Assembly (NCBI GenBank): GCA_026874595.1
Contig: CM049314.1
Location: 13,322,729-13,386,728, forward strand
Length of the DNA stretch: 64,000 nucleotides
Direction of reading: 5' to 3'
From: Sipunculus nudus
Taxonomy: Eukaryota > Annelida > Sipuncula > Golfingiida > Sipunculidae
Part shown: positions 25,567 through 37,792 of the stretch, piece after piece
How the letters are laid out: each line of letters starts with the position of its first letter
How positions within the stretch are numbered: the stretch's first letter is position 1
Made by a program: the position numbers and the translations under genes
The notes under the pieces: generated by a model
Told to the model about the DNA's origin: nothing
Seen by the model: the letters and a program-made list of their open reading frames with translations, nothing else
Databases searched by the model: none

Positions 25567-25736
25567 GATATATATGTAATATATATATAATATATATATA
25601 ATATGATATATATATATATAATATATATAATGAATATATAATAAACATAATATGTATATAATATATATTTATTATATAATATATAATATATTTATATATA
25701 TGTAATATAAATATAATATATATAATATATATATAT
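22691..25736. repeat. Duplicated intergenic block, second unit
   Basis: Paralogous to 2,151-5,010 and 41,720-44,520. At the left edge it matches positions 1-60 and then directly the equivalent of about 2,150, so the pseudogene region 431-1,438 and its 3' flank are missing. A long imperfect TA region (25,530-25,735) ends the block. No gene is seen. Confidence 0.65.
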
Positions 25737-27740
25737 ACCGTATTCGACTTAATAAACGCCCCGGGCGATCTGAAAATTAAATTTTTCCAAATTTTTTCAT
25801 ACCCTAATAAGCGCCACCCCCCCCCCCCCCCCAACATCTGCAAACTTCCAAAGTGCATTACGATCCTCCAATTTAACACTGCGGCTTGTGTACACGTGTT
25901 TGACTTCACACCACATTCAGGACAATTCAGAAAAAATAATGATCATTTAACAATGGTTGTGTAATCCAAGTGATACCGATTTGCAGACGATTTTATTTTG
26001 TGTTGCATGAGAGAATTGTCATAATGACGACAGTTCGAGATTTCCTTTGCAGGTGAAGAGGAAAAATACGGATGGTAATAAATGAACGCTTTTATAAAAG
26101 TCAACGCCTAATAAGGTAGCAGAATATATAAAATGTTCATATACAAATATGTAAAATAGTATTTATTTGAATGATGAAAAAAAATAATACGGGACATCGG
26201 TACCCCGATTATGTCAGTCACCTTGCGCAAATACCTTTGACAGCTGAGCCGATTAATAACATGAAATAATTGTCTTTTTTGTCTATCATTGTGCTTGATA
26301 TTACATGCAAAAGTTTAAAAAAAAACTGAAATACTGGCCCTCAGACTCCAGTGTATTATATTTACTTCAGTGCGTATACGAAACAAATCCAGGGTTTTGT
26401 TTTAAAATTGTTAGGAAATTTATCATATTTATATCCGGAGGAAACACGGTCCTTGAACTTTGTTGACCCGTTATAATACATTCATTTCTCGACGTAGTTC
26501 AATAATACAAGCTTGACAAAGATTGTCACATGAGGAAAGGCCGCTTCATATTTATAATTATAATGCGATACTGGTTGTCTGGTAATTGAAGTGCCATCAG
26601 CGAGTCTCCGTGTATGTCAGTGTGCAAGCCAGCTGACAGCGTCCGCATTCACTGCACTCGTGAACATTTTACGCAGTAAATACGGCACCATATAAAAAAA
26701 ATCATCCTTGTTTTAACATGCATATTACGTGCTACTGGATGGCACTTGGTTAGGCAAGTTCCCAGCATCCCTTGCGCGAGCGCTGTATACACACAGATTA
26801 ACCCAGGGCACTGGTATCTTGAGTACACGGCTGAGCCCTGCACGCTGTCAGCGGAATCGACAATTATATCACTGTGTACATGTTTCAAGTGAATTGCCAA
26901 GATATTTTTCGGCAAAAAATACATTAAAACTTATATATTATCAGGATTGGGAATTCCGTTTTGGTCAGTCAATTCCGCAACCGTCAGCGGTGGCGTAAAT
27001 TCACTGGCTCTACTGTCAGAAGGGCTTTCATATATTGATTCAGTTAAAATCCCTGTGTCATTGCGGCAAGGGCAAATCTTTTCTTACCAATCATTTAACT
27101 ATGTGCTGATGGAAATCTGATGTATAAACGATAAATTCAAACAAAAAAAAAAGCATTGTAATGTTCTTTATTGAGTGTATATTACCACCATACGGACATG
27201 ATCACTGATATTCACGGCGTCAAGATCGGCCAACGTAATAATTCAAATTGCCGTAAATTATTCTTGGCGGCCCTGAGGACGCTGAGAAACTTGTACCAGT
27301 GTATAAGACGACCGCCCTTCTTTGCCAATATTTTAGGATAAAATTTATCGTCCTGTACACGAGCAAATACGGTAAGTAATATATATGTCATTGCATAATA
27401 CATCCAAATACGTACCTGAATTCAAGTCACACGATAAGCATAACCACCTTCACGGACAACGTCATTCAGTGTTATCTATGATAAACTTGACCACTGATTC
27501 TGTTATGTGTAACTAATATTATTATTATATTAGATGATAAACCTTAACGGAGATTGAATAAAAACTGGTGGTAACTTTTAAGCTTGGCGGGAAGAAATGA
27601 AAGCATTACGTTTTCATGTGTTATATTGGCTAGGGAGAAAAGTGAGGTAAGGATGGCTCATCCTTTAGTTTCATTAAGTGAAATCCGGTGGGGGGGGGGG
27701 CGCTTATTATGGGAGAGGCGCTTATTACGTCAAATACGGT
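25737..27740. mobile_element. TIR DNA transposon, non-autonomous or decayed, about 2 kb
   Basis: The left end reads ACCGTATTCGACTTAATAAA and the right end, reverse-complemented, reads ACCGTATTTGACGTAATAAG. Both are followed by CGCC and then C-rich tracts (25,816-25,832; 27,691-27,700 as G on this strand). The paralogous loci at 5,010 and 44,520 lack the insert, which proves insertion into TA-rich sequence. The target duplication cannot be separated from the TA repeats. Internal open frames (26,649-26,998 on both strands; 27,212-27,403 minus) are not recognised as transposase. Confidence 0.75.
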
Positions 27741-28191
27741 ATATGTAATATAAGTTTCTATAATTCATTCCTGCGGCATATGATACATGATACCCAAGCA
27801 TATGTCTCTGCATCTTGAGCATAAACCTCCTAACTAGCAATAAACAACCAAAATAATATAGAAGGAGAATTTTTCCATTCGATACCTTTATTTAAATAAG
27901 TATCATGCTCACTCGTCCTTCTCTTTCAGTGATTCTGCCTTCACCTTCCAGTTAGGCTTTTGTTCAGTTGAAGTAAGTCGTTCGACGTTACGCTTCATTT
28001 TTTTTTGTATTGATGATGTCCTAGGATTTGTTCATCAGAAGAAGAAAATCTACCCTAAGAGTGGTCAATTTTACAGATTTATCTGTCATTCTTGACGCAT
28101 GCATCAGGGAAGATAAGCAAATATATAGTTCAACTCCTGTAGCTGATTTACATAAATATAACTAAAAGTTAACGAGGTAACTGATAAATGA

Positions 28192-28222
<31 letters not shown>

Positions 28223-28485
28223 GTTTGTTCGAACGTTCATCACATTCCGGAATACCGTGTCTTGGCTAATATATCAACAAGGGTCACAATGGACGAGACA
28301 AAAGTGTTTTCATTACATTTTTCAAGCTATGTTATTTTCACTTGAATTCTCCTTCCCTGCCACTGCCATTCATGTTGCAGTCCGAGTTAAATTTATAATG
28401 GGATTTCTAATGTAAGAATGCATTGTTTTTAGCCCACCGAAACGTCTAAACACTAATAGCAAGGTTATTCAGTTATATATATATA

Positions 28486-28521
<36 letters not shown>

Positions 28522-28957
28522 AGAGTAAAACTCCCGCTCTCGAACATGAAAGAGATTAACAAAATTTGACATATAACTGACATATTAACAGAAAAAATTG
28601 GGATACCATGTGTTTTTTATATTATGTGGGCGATGGTTGTGTATACACAAAGCAAACAAGGAAGTGTTTATTCTCTTTTTAACCAGATTAGCGGCTGATA
28701 AAAGCAGTATATACTGATTTATTACTTGACCGAAGAATATAAGGTATAAAACTGACTTATTTCAATCTGGTGGCGAGGAGCTCAAAATTATTACTGATAA
28801 TTCCGTGAAATTATAAGTAATGTACATCGGAGGACAACAACTCCTAACAACAGAATACTGAGATAAAGAATCTTCTTTTCTACGTTTTGATAATCCTAGG
28901 CTTACCAGAGCCAGATAGTTTTATTTTTTCCCCACATACACGAAAAAGGATACCAAA
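27741..28957 (+). promoter_or_regulatory. Conserved 5' region of receptor copy C
   Basis: Non-coding sequence paralogous to 5,015-6,246 and 57,805-58,909. It includes a (CT)n tract at 28,188-28,222 and a (TA)n tract at 28,477-28,518. It is probably the promoter region of the receptor genes; no TATA box or initiator could be assigned with confidence. Confidence 0.4.
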
Positions 28958-30041
28958 ATGCCTTTTTTATTATTTGCTCTCGGATTATTACTGCCTTCAT
29001 ATGAATGCCGTTGTACAGCTGATGGAGTCTTATCTACAGGCAAGAATCTGACGGATGTGCCAGGTAATATTTCTAATACCATCACTTTTTATAACCTTGC
29101 AAGGAATATAATCGTTACACCGAAAATTATAGGAACTGCGGACTTCCTTTTTGAAAAAAATTTTCCTGCTAGATCTTTCGTGGAATCTGATTAATCTTCT
29201 GGATTCGAAACCATTCAAGTACCTTTCTGGTTTGGTGTACCTTGTAATTTATGAAAATAAAATAACGACAATTACAAGGACTTCACCATGGCCTCCGAAG
29301 CTGCATTGGATAGACTTGAGACACAATCAGATCAAGTTTCTTGGTTACATGCAGGAACTACCTAGTGTTCAGTTCCTAACGCTTACGGGAAATCCATTTA
29401 ACTGCGAGTGTAAGACAGAAACTGTTGAAGATTACTTGAAGACAGATGTAAGCACTGAATGGACATGTGAATCTCCGGACGAAATGTCAATTCTGAATGC
29501 TACTATTCAGGTGGGGTACCATAAACAGCCAGACGTAAACAATCATGTTCCATTGAAAATCCGTCACACTGGTTCTCAGTTAGATGACATGTACTTTAAC
29601 TTAAAACCCTGTGCCACCCCTAATGTCTGGTGGGAGAAAAATGAAACCAACGTTTGGTGTGTCGCAGAGGGTGTTCCAGCACCGCTTGTTTCAGTTGCTG
29701 GACCAGGAGGTAGAAAGTTTACAACTGGAGGTATATTAACACACACTGCAGCAAACGGACAGTACACTTGTACGGCGATGAATATGCTGGGTCAGAGGGT
29801 TGACACAGTCTTCGTATTTACTACTATGACAGCTAATGACACAGTTAATATAACGCGCATAAAGGGGAAGAATGTTCTTCCCTTGGTATTAAGCCTAGGC
29901 GTGTTGGGTTTTTCTGTTTTGCTCTTATTTTATTCTTGTGCTATATTACTATCCGATTGATTTGTTTGTAAAAGTGGTGCACATGATGATACATGTCAAG
30001 CTGAAGTGGCTGAGGAACCAATTTATGCATTAGTTTCCTAA
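28958..30041 (+). pseudogene. LRR-Ig receptor, copy C (broken)
   Basis: This young copy, very close to those at 6,247 and 58,910, carries four defects. A 24-bp in-frame loss after the leader removes the first LRRNT Cys. The fourth LRRNT Cys is Ser (V-L-S-T-G). An expanded A run at about 29,152-29,160 shifts the frame. A CGA-equivalent codon before the tail is TGA (29,958-29,960). From 29,151 to 29,960 one frame is open and codes LRRs, LRRCT (N-P-F-N-C-E-C-K-T-E-T-V), Ig (W-C-V-A-E-G-V-P-A-P ... Q-Y-T-C-T-A) and the transmembrane helix (LPLVLSLGVLGFSVLLLFYS). The tail, including EEPIYALVS, follows the stop in the same frame and ends with TAA at 30,039-30,041. A functional receptor is unlikely. 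Confidence 0.85.
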
Positions 30042-30099
30042 ACAATGAAATGAACAAAGATACCATCGTAACTATCCTGCAAATCAACTTTGGTTGTGG

Positions 30100-30300
30100 G
30101 ACGTTTAAGGAAACAGACTGTAAATGACAATGCTGTCATTCTGTTCTTGTGTCATATTAATATCCGATCTACGTGTCTGTGAAAGGGGTGCGCATAATGA
30201 TACACGTTACACTGACATTGCTCATGAACCCTATTTACGCAAGGGGTTTTCTGAAAAGGGAAAAATAAAAACTAATAATCATGCAAGTACAATATAAATT
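30100..30300 (+). pseudogene. Spare transmembrane/tail cassette C1
   Basis: Partial 3' receptor duplicate: a membrane-end trace (S-C-V-I-L-I-S-D), then E-R-G-A-H-N-D-T-R-Y-T and, after a one-base loss, H-E-P with Y-A-coding bases. It is equivalent to 7,425-7,674 and 60,100-60,245. Confidence 0.55.
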
Positions 30301-30479
30301 AACTTCATTTATTTCACATGGATTGTCCAGAATATTTATTTTAACTACTGTGGTGTCGTGGAGGAGGAAACCTCCGGGGATCGCACCCGGGAAGCCATCT
30401 GAGCGAGCCTAAAAGCGCGTTGCCAGTTAAACATGCTGGGCAACATTTTTTTTGAGATTTCAGAAAACGATCTTTTTTG

Positions 30480-30716
30480 TAAAGATGTCAAACAGATGAA
30501 GCCGATAATTTTTGTTCCTTGTTAATTAGCCTGGCTGTGCTTGGTTTGACTGGTTTGATCTTATTCTACAACTGTGCTATGTTGGTATCCGAAACAACTG
30601 ATCTTCGGGGTTGTGAAAGGAGTGCACATAATAATACGCGTTATACGAACACGGTTGATGAATTTACGCAGGGCTTCCGTAAACGATGGAGACAAAGGAA
30701 TTCCCAAAGGTAACAA
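30480..30716 (+). pseudogene. Spare transmembrane/tail cassette C2
   Basis: An open frame from about 30,483 to 30,713 reads T-D-E-A-D-N, then the hydrophobic LLISLAVLGLTGLILFYNCA, then S-A-H-N-N-T-R-Y and a basic end (R-K-R-W-R-Q-R). This matches the membrane and tail part of the receptors (compare DEEDHVFPLVLSLIVLGF near 60,140) without any ectodomain. AG dinucleotides before it could act as splice acceptors, so an alternative last exon is possible. Confidence 0.55.
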
Positions 30717-33400
30717 TTATATATTATCAAAACACGGCGAATGTGAAAAATAATGCTAACAAAACTATGGAGGATATATAAATATCTACTGCACAACGCA
30801 ACAAGGACTTTTGTGGAAGATTTCAGGGGGAAACACACTGGCTTTAAATATTCAAGAATAATATACATGTATTTTATATTAACCAGCTGCTAAACAGCTT
30901 GGAAAACCTCATTTGTAAATGACTAAAACAATTAAAATTCTTTACCAAGCAGCCGCATCTCCATGTACTTATGGCAAAATATGCCGATATAAACAGTAAG
31001 TACATTGATAGAGGTGTGTACCTACTTAATTTGTTTCAACTAAATCAGTTTTCACTCATCTGATGTGATACCTGTGAAAGACAATATCAGTTTAGTTAGA
31101 AATTTATTTCAATTCAGGTTTTTAAAAAAATACAAATCAGTACTAGTCAGACAGCACAAAAATCCTTAATCAGAGTAACTTCTAGTAAATCTAAAAAGAC
31201 CTGCCGGGAATTTTCCTGCAGAACCGTTTGTTCCTCCCGGAATTCCAATGCGTTTGAAGTGTGAAATGTCCCTAGAACTCTTGAAAGAAAGTCAAACATA
31301 TTAGCTTATTTAGCCCGTTGAGCAAGTGTATACAGGCAATCCTTCCTTGGAGTGTAAACCTCTATAAAGTGGGCACCTCAATAAAGTGGGCACTTTTACG
31401 AAGTCCAATTTATTCTGTTTTCTCTTCATTTCAAGTTTAAAATCGTCCATAATTACCTTAAATAAATTAAAACACCATAATATGAAATGGTAAGTGGAAC
31501 TGTTGTATGTGACAACACTGATGATAACACAATTAGTAACAGGAGATTTAGATATAAATATGTAATTAAATTTATCAATGTATAGGGCTGATACAGGTGT
31601 TTGCTTTTGTCTGTATAAATTTAAATTTGACTTTGTAATTTGTTATATTGTTTGGAAACCTTTCCAGTGATGTAACTCTGTTGATGTATGTGATGTATCT
31701 AGGAGTATCTCGAATAAAAAAAGTTTATATTTGTTTGTTTGTTAAAACATAAAAAAGTAAAAAAGTGATCGACGCTGAAAGAGTGTTGAATCAATCCCTA
31801 TATCGCCTATGTTATGTGAAAAGATCACCCTTATTAAAAATAATTTCTTTTTTTTCCTATTCATATTTCGTAGTCCAATAATAGTAAATAGCACTAATGA
31901 CCAAAACGCACATTTGCGGCAACGCTGAAATGTCATGAATACACAATTTTAACGTTGGTTGCAGCGTTGTATTTAGCCCCGTTCTTATCATTTTCGACAG
32001 ATTTAAAAAAATACTAGCGAACATATTTTCTCTGCATATGCAAACAAAATATTTAAAAGTGTGACTATCTTATTTTAAATTTTTATTTACGCAGGGTGAT
32101 CGGTCTGGTTCTTATATTTGTTTATATTTGTCCATTACTAAGATCTATGATCTTAGCTTCCTTTCTTTTATGCATAGCGTCGTTGCCTTGAGTCATTTAT
32201 TTCCCAAATATCCGTGCACTCTGTTATCTTTGCCCGTCAGATTAGCTCTCGCGTGTAGCCGGGCATGGCGAAGAATACCGAGTGCACTTTTCTTCCATTT
32301 ATAAAAAAAAATTAACTTCCTGTTTTACTGCTTCGTCAAGCCCCCCCCCCCCCCTCCCCCCCCCCCCCCGCACATACATGATTAAAAATACCGTGACCGA
32401 TATGGTGCATAAAATTCATTTATGGAACAAGTCGGTCGAAATGGCGCTGTACAACACTAAAGCTATACCCAACCTATGTCATTTATTTGAAAATGATTGA
32501 TAAGGGACCCACAAATAATAAAATATATTCATGTTAGTTTCATGATCTTACCATTGCTAAATAAACCCCCTTCTTCTCCATTTAAAATATTCTTAGCAAT
32601 ATTCTAATATCCCCTGAGAAAAATTATATTTATTGAAAGACTAGCTAATATATATGCGTGTGTATCTGCCTCTGGGTGTGATTTGTGAGGCGGTTTTAAA
32701 ATGCCTTATATATACCGAATAAGTGACGCATAAAACTTTAATATTTCAAAAACATATCACCATATGTTATTATAATAAGAATGACTAAAATTCAACAAAT
32801 ACGGAAGAACAATATAATTAACTGATAAACTCAGCTAAGTCCCTTAAATGTGGACATAAGATGTCCAAAGAAACAATAATTTAGAATCAGGTAAAAGTTA
32901 TAAAGTCTTTCGCGTACTTAACTTGGTCTATCCCATAAGCATATACATGTTTAGAGTTTTAAAAGTTACACAATGTTGCAGTAGGATTGCTAGTCGAACT
33001 GGAGTGACGAAAAAGTTACAATCAGATTATGAATGTTTTCAGTAACAGACTAAACCATGTGATCATATTGAAAACTTATTTTTTAACCGTCAATAGATGG
33101 CGCTGCAGTATGATGAAAAATTCTTCTCCGAGACTGTTACCACGTCACAAAGATTAATACCATTACAGATCATCATCGATTATGTCCAGTTTGAAGATAA
33201 TACGTCTTTGTGTTTTTCTCTCATTAATAGCTCATTTTGTCAAAAATGGAAACGCCAATGAAGCTAAACTGGCTCAGCAGGGTCAAGTGCCTGGCTGAAT
33301 GTCGTAATCTGTTCCTGTTGCTATGATTAAGTATGCCGTTATGGTTTTGTTCAACAGCCAAATCAAACGGTTTATTAAAGCACAAGTTTTTGGAAGATAA
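30717..33400. other. Intergenic block, partly duplicated
   Basis: The segment 31,430-32,340 is paralogous to 61,720-62,680. A poly-C tract lies at 32,341-32,369. A short motif at 31,356-31,400 (ACCTCTATAAAGTGGGCACC repeated in part) resembles mariner-type MITE termini, but no partner end was found. The segment 32,960-33,390 is a diverged copy of 36,860-37,200. No gene is supported apart from the small frame at 33,246. Confidence 0.5.
33246..33326 (+). other. 26-codon open frame conserved in a diverged repeat
   Basis: ATG to TGA with exactly 26 codons, including V-K-C-L-A-E-C. The related repeat at 37,048-37,128 has a frame of the same length with I-K-C-L-A-E-C. About ten codons differ by amino acid, so selection on a peptide is not evident. 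Confidence 0.25.
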
Positions 33401-33659
33401 GCTGATCTTATAATATTTTCATTATTAATGCTGGCTTACCTAGGTATCATCCTTTCGTTAGGCTTCCGAGTAACCCCTTTACCTTTGAGTACAGAGCTAA
33501 TTGTTTCGCATCTCCAAGCCACATATCCACTCTTGGTAGTGGCAGCCAGGTAAAGTACCCACATCAACCAGCATTAAAAATCGCTATTTCTAGGAGCTCC
33601 AGTTATTCATTTTTAAGTACCAAAAGGTTTTATATCTTCAGGCGGAGGTATAGAGGTAC

Positions 33660-33939
33660 AGAATGCTATAAAAGGACGGCACGTGTTCGGCCATAAACAT
33701 GCTTGTTCGGAGTGTGGTTACTGACTTGGTATTTGTTGCTGGGACTGTTTAACTATCAGGGCGCTAATGGCCGTGCAAAATTTCATCTTTTGGTTTTGGA
33801 TCAATTGTGCTGGGGATATTTATTTTTTTATTGGTCTAAATCTAGTCACATAGCAAAACGGAGCTCCGAGAATGAGAACCCCTTTAACGTGACACGTTAC
33901 AACGAATTGAGCGAACACCCGATTTACGCAGTAGAGTAA
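33660..33939 (+). pseudogene. Receptor leader and tail remnant without ectodomain
   Basis: A TATAAAAGG (33,667-33,675) precedes a hydrophobic leader-like frame (FGVWLLTWYLLLGLF), a membrane-like stretch in a shifted frame (FGFGSIVLGIFIFLLV), and a tail with N-V-T-R-Y-N-E-L-S-E-H-P-I-Y-A-V. The tail clearly matches the receptor family, but LRR and Ig coding is absent. The ATG at 33,699 opens only a short frame. In the third unit the same leader at 63,090 runs straight into a (TA)n tract, so the tail is lost there. Confidence 0.55.
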
Positions 33940-34016
33940 TAAAACTGACCAATTCTCTGGATGTGTGGTTTCTGTGAAAAGATATATATTCGGCAATGTA
34001 AATATCAGCTTATTAC

Positions 34017-34018
<2 letters not shown>

Positions 34019-34075
<57 letters not shown>
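34019..34075. repeat. (TA)n microsatellite
   Basis: Pure TA run. A second tract follows at 34,166-34,190. The equivalent locus in the third unit is the tract at 63,117-63,166. Confidence 0.95.
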
Positions 34076-34076
<1 letters not shown>

Positions 34077-34164
34077 CTCTGAAGAAAAACAACACTGTAA
34101 ATTCACAACAGTCTGTTTCACGGGATGCGACCCGATCGTCAGGTGAATGTGGTTAGTATGAAGC

Positions 34165-34195
<31 letters not shown>

Positions 34196-34674
34196 TATAG
34201 AAGGAAAAAGCAGAAAGGTACTGGTATCGTCGTCATTTGAAAATCAAAATATGGTTGATCTCTTGATAATTGGTGTACTATTGGGCCATGTCAACCATGA
34301 ACCATGTGCTGGAACACAAATCTGCTGGAAGACTGTATACCAAGGGTATCAGTATTTACTGATTTTGTGTTAATTTAGCGACCTTAACCCTAAAGTATGC
34401 AAAACTGCAGCGGCCAATCAGGTTCACGGGCGGCTTCGTGTGACTTAGCTTATCGTTTAAGCTGGTGAAGGGTTAATTAAGCGAATTAGTGTGTTTCGGG
34501 AGAATACAAGAAGGTTCAACTTGCGACCGAGATTTCATACAGCTTGCACATGATGTCGAAGCAAATATGCAGGTGTGTTTAAGCGGGGCATATATCACTA
34601 CACGTTTGCTCGACAATGTTAAACAATTTTTTGGGGGGGTGGGGGGAATTTAGCTTGCTTAACTATTACTATGT

Positions 34675-34906
34675 ACATCTGCAGAGTGTCAACCAGGCTC
34701 GGTGCATCACTCCTGAGGGTCCTGGGTGTGATTCCTAACATAGAGATACCCTCGAAAGGCGTAGTCGTTTGTAAATGAATTATGACTGTTGGACATAGTC
34801 TTCTCATTCAGATTGCAAAGGGCTCACCCTTGGTGGGGACCACCTCGGCTGAGATTCGAACTCAAATCTCCCGGCTTTGAGTCCGGCGCTCAACTCCTGA
34901 ACCACA
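34675..34906 (-). mobile_element. tRNA-derived SINE
   Basis: The reverse complement starts TGTGGTTCAGGAGTTGAGCG (A-box-like). An anticodon-arm-like hairpin follows with loop CTCAAAG, then GAGTTCGAATCTC (B box). This looks like a tRNA-Leu(CAA)-type head. An unrelated body follows to about 34,675. The same element is at 63,703-63,936, inside the segmental duplication. It lacks a functional tRNA 3' half, so it is a SINE rather than a tRNA gene. Confidence 0.65.
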
Positions 34907-37416
34907 GAAAACACTCGCTGTAGAGTTACAAATCACGAACCTTTTATTCAAATGGTACAGAAAGCTCTTGGTGTACTGTGAGATCGTTCCATTAAATCAC
35001 TGCATAGTCTAACATACCACCACGACGCGGGGCGCGCAAATAATTAATAGCATTTGTTTCAATGACTTGATTAAAGCTGAATGAGAGGTCGTAGGTCGCT
35101 GTGTGCATGGAGCCAGCGCTTTAATTAAGGCGCTCTGCGGCCATACTTCTGGACTCCGCCCATACACACGTGGGCCCTTGCTTTAATTGTTAGTAGAAAA
35201 GTGATGCATTAATTACACATTTTAAGACAGTTGGCAACTAATACATCACTGGGAAAATGCCAAGGTAAAAACGATACATGACTGTCATTTGTTGTGTTGC
35301 CCGGGCAGCTTCACACCTTCTGTGAGTAAACACGGAGGTGTTTTTCCTTTCGCCTCTCAAAGTATGGTCTGACAAAAATACTGGGCCTTTAAGTCGATAT
35401 TTCTCTATAATTCATTTTAAAATAAGATGTGTTCAAGGTTCGAATTCCAAGCTTTATAGAAATATTAAAACATTGATACAATCATGAGACCTTCCCTACC
35501 TTACATATACCTGACTTTAGATGTTTTATAAGTCAAGTTGTAAATGTCATGCATATATTTGTAAATTACTTGAAAACACTTGAATCATTGCCAATATTCT
35601 GTTTGCTTCAAGAGAGAATTAAATATTTTCTCTTATGCAATTTAATAGAGTAAGCTCACGAGATATTAACTATCGGAATAACTTGAACTTGGAATTGTCT
35701 TCTTTCGTTAAATACATTGAAACATTATCCCGTTGCACTCAGAGTATATAGCCGACGTGTGCCGAGTGTTTACAACATCCAATTTTTGGCTGATCTGTAT
35801 GTTACTTTGTGCCGAGAAGGAGGACGGAATTAGCAGTTCAGTTAATGTGAGTCCAGAAAAAAAAAAATGCGCCACCACGACACCTGGTGGAAGTCATGTT
35901 AATTAAAGATGGATATCGTTATTTGAACTACCTTGTTGCATGGTTTCCCGGTACCTCTAAAAGGGCTCACCCAGTGAAACAGAGAGGTCAGTTAGTCGCT
36001 TAATAAACGTCAGTGTTGCCAAATGTCAGGACCCAAATCTTAACTTATTACTTTTTTTACCTCATTCGACCGTTATTGTACTCTAGCTCTCACACGTGCA
36101 TTTAAAACCCTGGAGAATGAATGGTATACGGGGTCCGTTTGAATCTATCCAGTTGAACTGTTGCTGTTCTGACAGCATTGGTTTCCATTAATGACTGAAT
36201 CCCACAAAATAATTGGTTCCGACAAAAACACAAACCAAATTTAGCTCAGAATAAAAAAAAAAAGAAATTTGTATTACTCATTTTAAATTAGATTAATAAT
36301 CACACCAAATTGAACTCTATTTTTAATCAAACTCAACTATATTTTAACCAAATACTTTTGAGGCTAGCCCAAGGGAACCTGTTTCCCCTCGGAGGAATCA
36401 TATACTAGCATGGTCATTCTATGCATACACGTGTGTGCCTGTGTGGTGGGGGTGGGGGGGGGGGGGGGTTAGCTGCCTCCGCCTGCCTTGTGCAAAATAG
36501 AAGGCACAGTTAGGCTTAAAATGGGCGTCAAGCACATTCCCTTATATGTATATAAATAACAAAGACCGTAGTTCAATAAAAACGGAATATACATTTAATT
36601 TAAAGCTAAAGAACTAAACCATTGGCATAACCTTGGACTGTAGATGAATTCAAGTATTCAGAATTAACAAGAACTATTAAATATCTAAAAGTCTTTTTCA
36701 CTTGCATCTACAGGCTTTTAACCTCATATCACATATTCTTTTAAATTTTTCACAATGATTATATTAACGATAGTGAATTTAAATGAAATTTCTGAACTAA
36801 TCAAACTACAAAAACGATCAAACCAACGGTAAAAATAATGTCATGCAAAGAATGTTAGTGAATTAGACGACAGCCTTGTTTTCGAAAACCGTCCATAGAT
36901 GGCGCTTCGGCTTAAAGACTATTTTAAATTGACAGGCTAAAACTACGTCACAAATTGTATTTTCATTACAGGTCACGTTTAGTTCCCGTTTAAATATAAA
37001 TACGAAAGCTTGAGTCTTTATGTCATCAAAAAGCTCTTTTATCATAAATGGAAACATTAATGATGCTAAACCGGCTTGACTGGATCAAGTGCCTGGCTGA
37101 GTGTTGTAATCTGTTCCGGTTGGTTTGATGTATTATGCTGTGGTATTTTTGTCCAAGCAGCAGACCTATTAAATGAATCAATGAAACACAAGATTGTGGA
37201 AGAGAGATTTAAATGCCTGGTATAAGCATAATGCCCTTGATGTTGCAGATAGACTGATGTTTAATTTTTAGACTTGCACCCTGCACAGCAAATGTATGAT
37301 GTTAACTGTCAGCTCACAAGATTGTCTGGGCTGTCTGGGGTAAAAAAAAATCAAGGGGTAAAAATCCTTGTGTAATTCACAACATGAGGGCGTAGATGTA
37401 AAGTAATATATCTATA
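34907..37416. other. Intergenic region
   Basis: The first 75 bp continue the duplication with the window's end. A poly-G tract lies at 36,446-36,469. The segment 36,860-37,200 is a diverged copy of 32,960-33,390 and includes the 26-codon frame at 37,048-37,128. I see no other gene. Confidence 0.5.
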
Positions 37417-37792
37417 TCAGCGTCGCCGTTGTTTGTGAACCTTAGTGACGTGGTAGTTTTCCCATTGGGCTATCCTTCTCATAGAAAACAAAGCTAAGTA
37501 CCGGCGTGTCGTCCTCTTCTTGTCTGCCAAACATTTTAACTCGTAAACGTAACCTATTGTGAGTGTCATATCCCCACGGGCGCCCCGGATCTTGAAATCA
37601 AAGTCATTGCGGTTTTCCTTTGGAACGTTTGGCAATTCGAACTCGATCCCAGTGAATGGAAATTTCAAGGTCACGCGTTTTTCATCCACTATGCACGTGC
37701 CCTGGATGGGGAGATTGCTCATGCTCATGGGCATGCGCATGTACATCGTCGCGTAGCCTTCACACACCATATTGATTATTTTGTCAAGTGGT
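37417..37792 (-). CDS. Unidentified protein, probable terminal exon
   Basis: An open frame of about 124 codons begins after a good acceptor (TTTTTTCATTGTAG) at 37,793 and ends at a TAG-free tail K-V-H-K-Q-R-R-R then stop. It is more GC-rich than its surroundings and has balanced amino-acid use (for example FPFTGIEFELPNVP and RGARGDMTLTIGYVYEL), which suggests real coding sequence. An internal Met (37,770) could also serve as a start. I do not recognise the family. No convincing upstream exon was found; a short frame near 37,940-38,000 does not splice in phase. It may be the last exon of a small host gene or a piece of an inserted element. Confidence 0.5.

Noticed and set aside
31356-31400. 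Mariner-like MITE terminus
   Set aside because: Only one end is visible and there is no partner or target duplication.
34840-34906. Possible tRNA-Leu gene on the minus strand, also at 63,870-63,936
   Set aside because: The A and B boxes are present but the acceptor stem and 3' end do not form; it is the head of a SINE.
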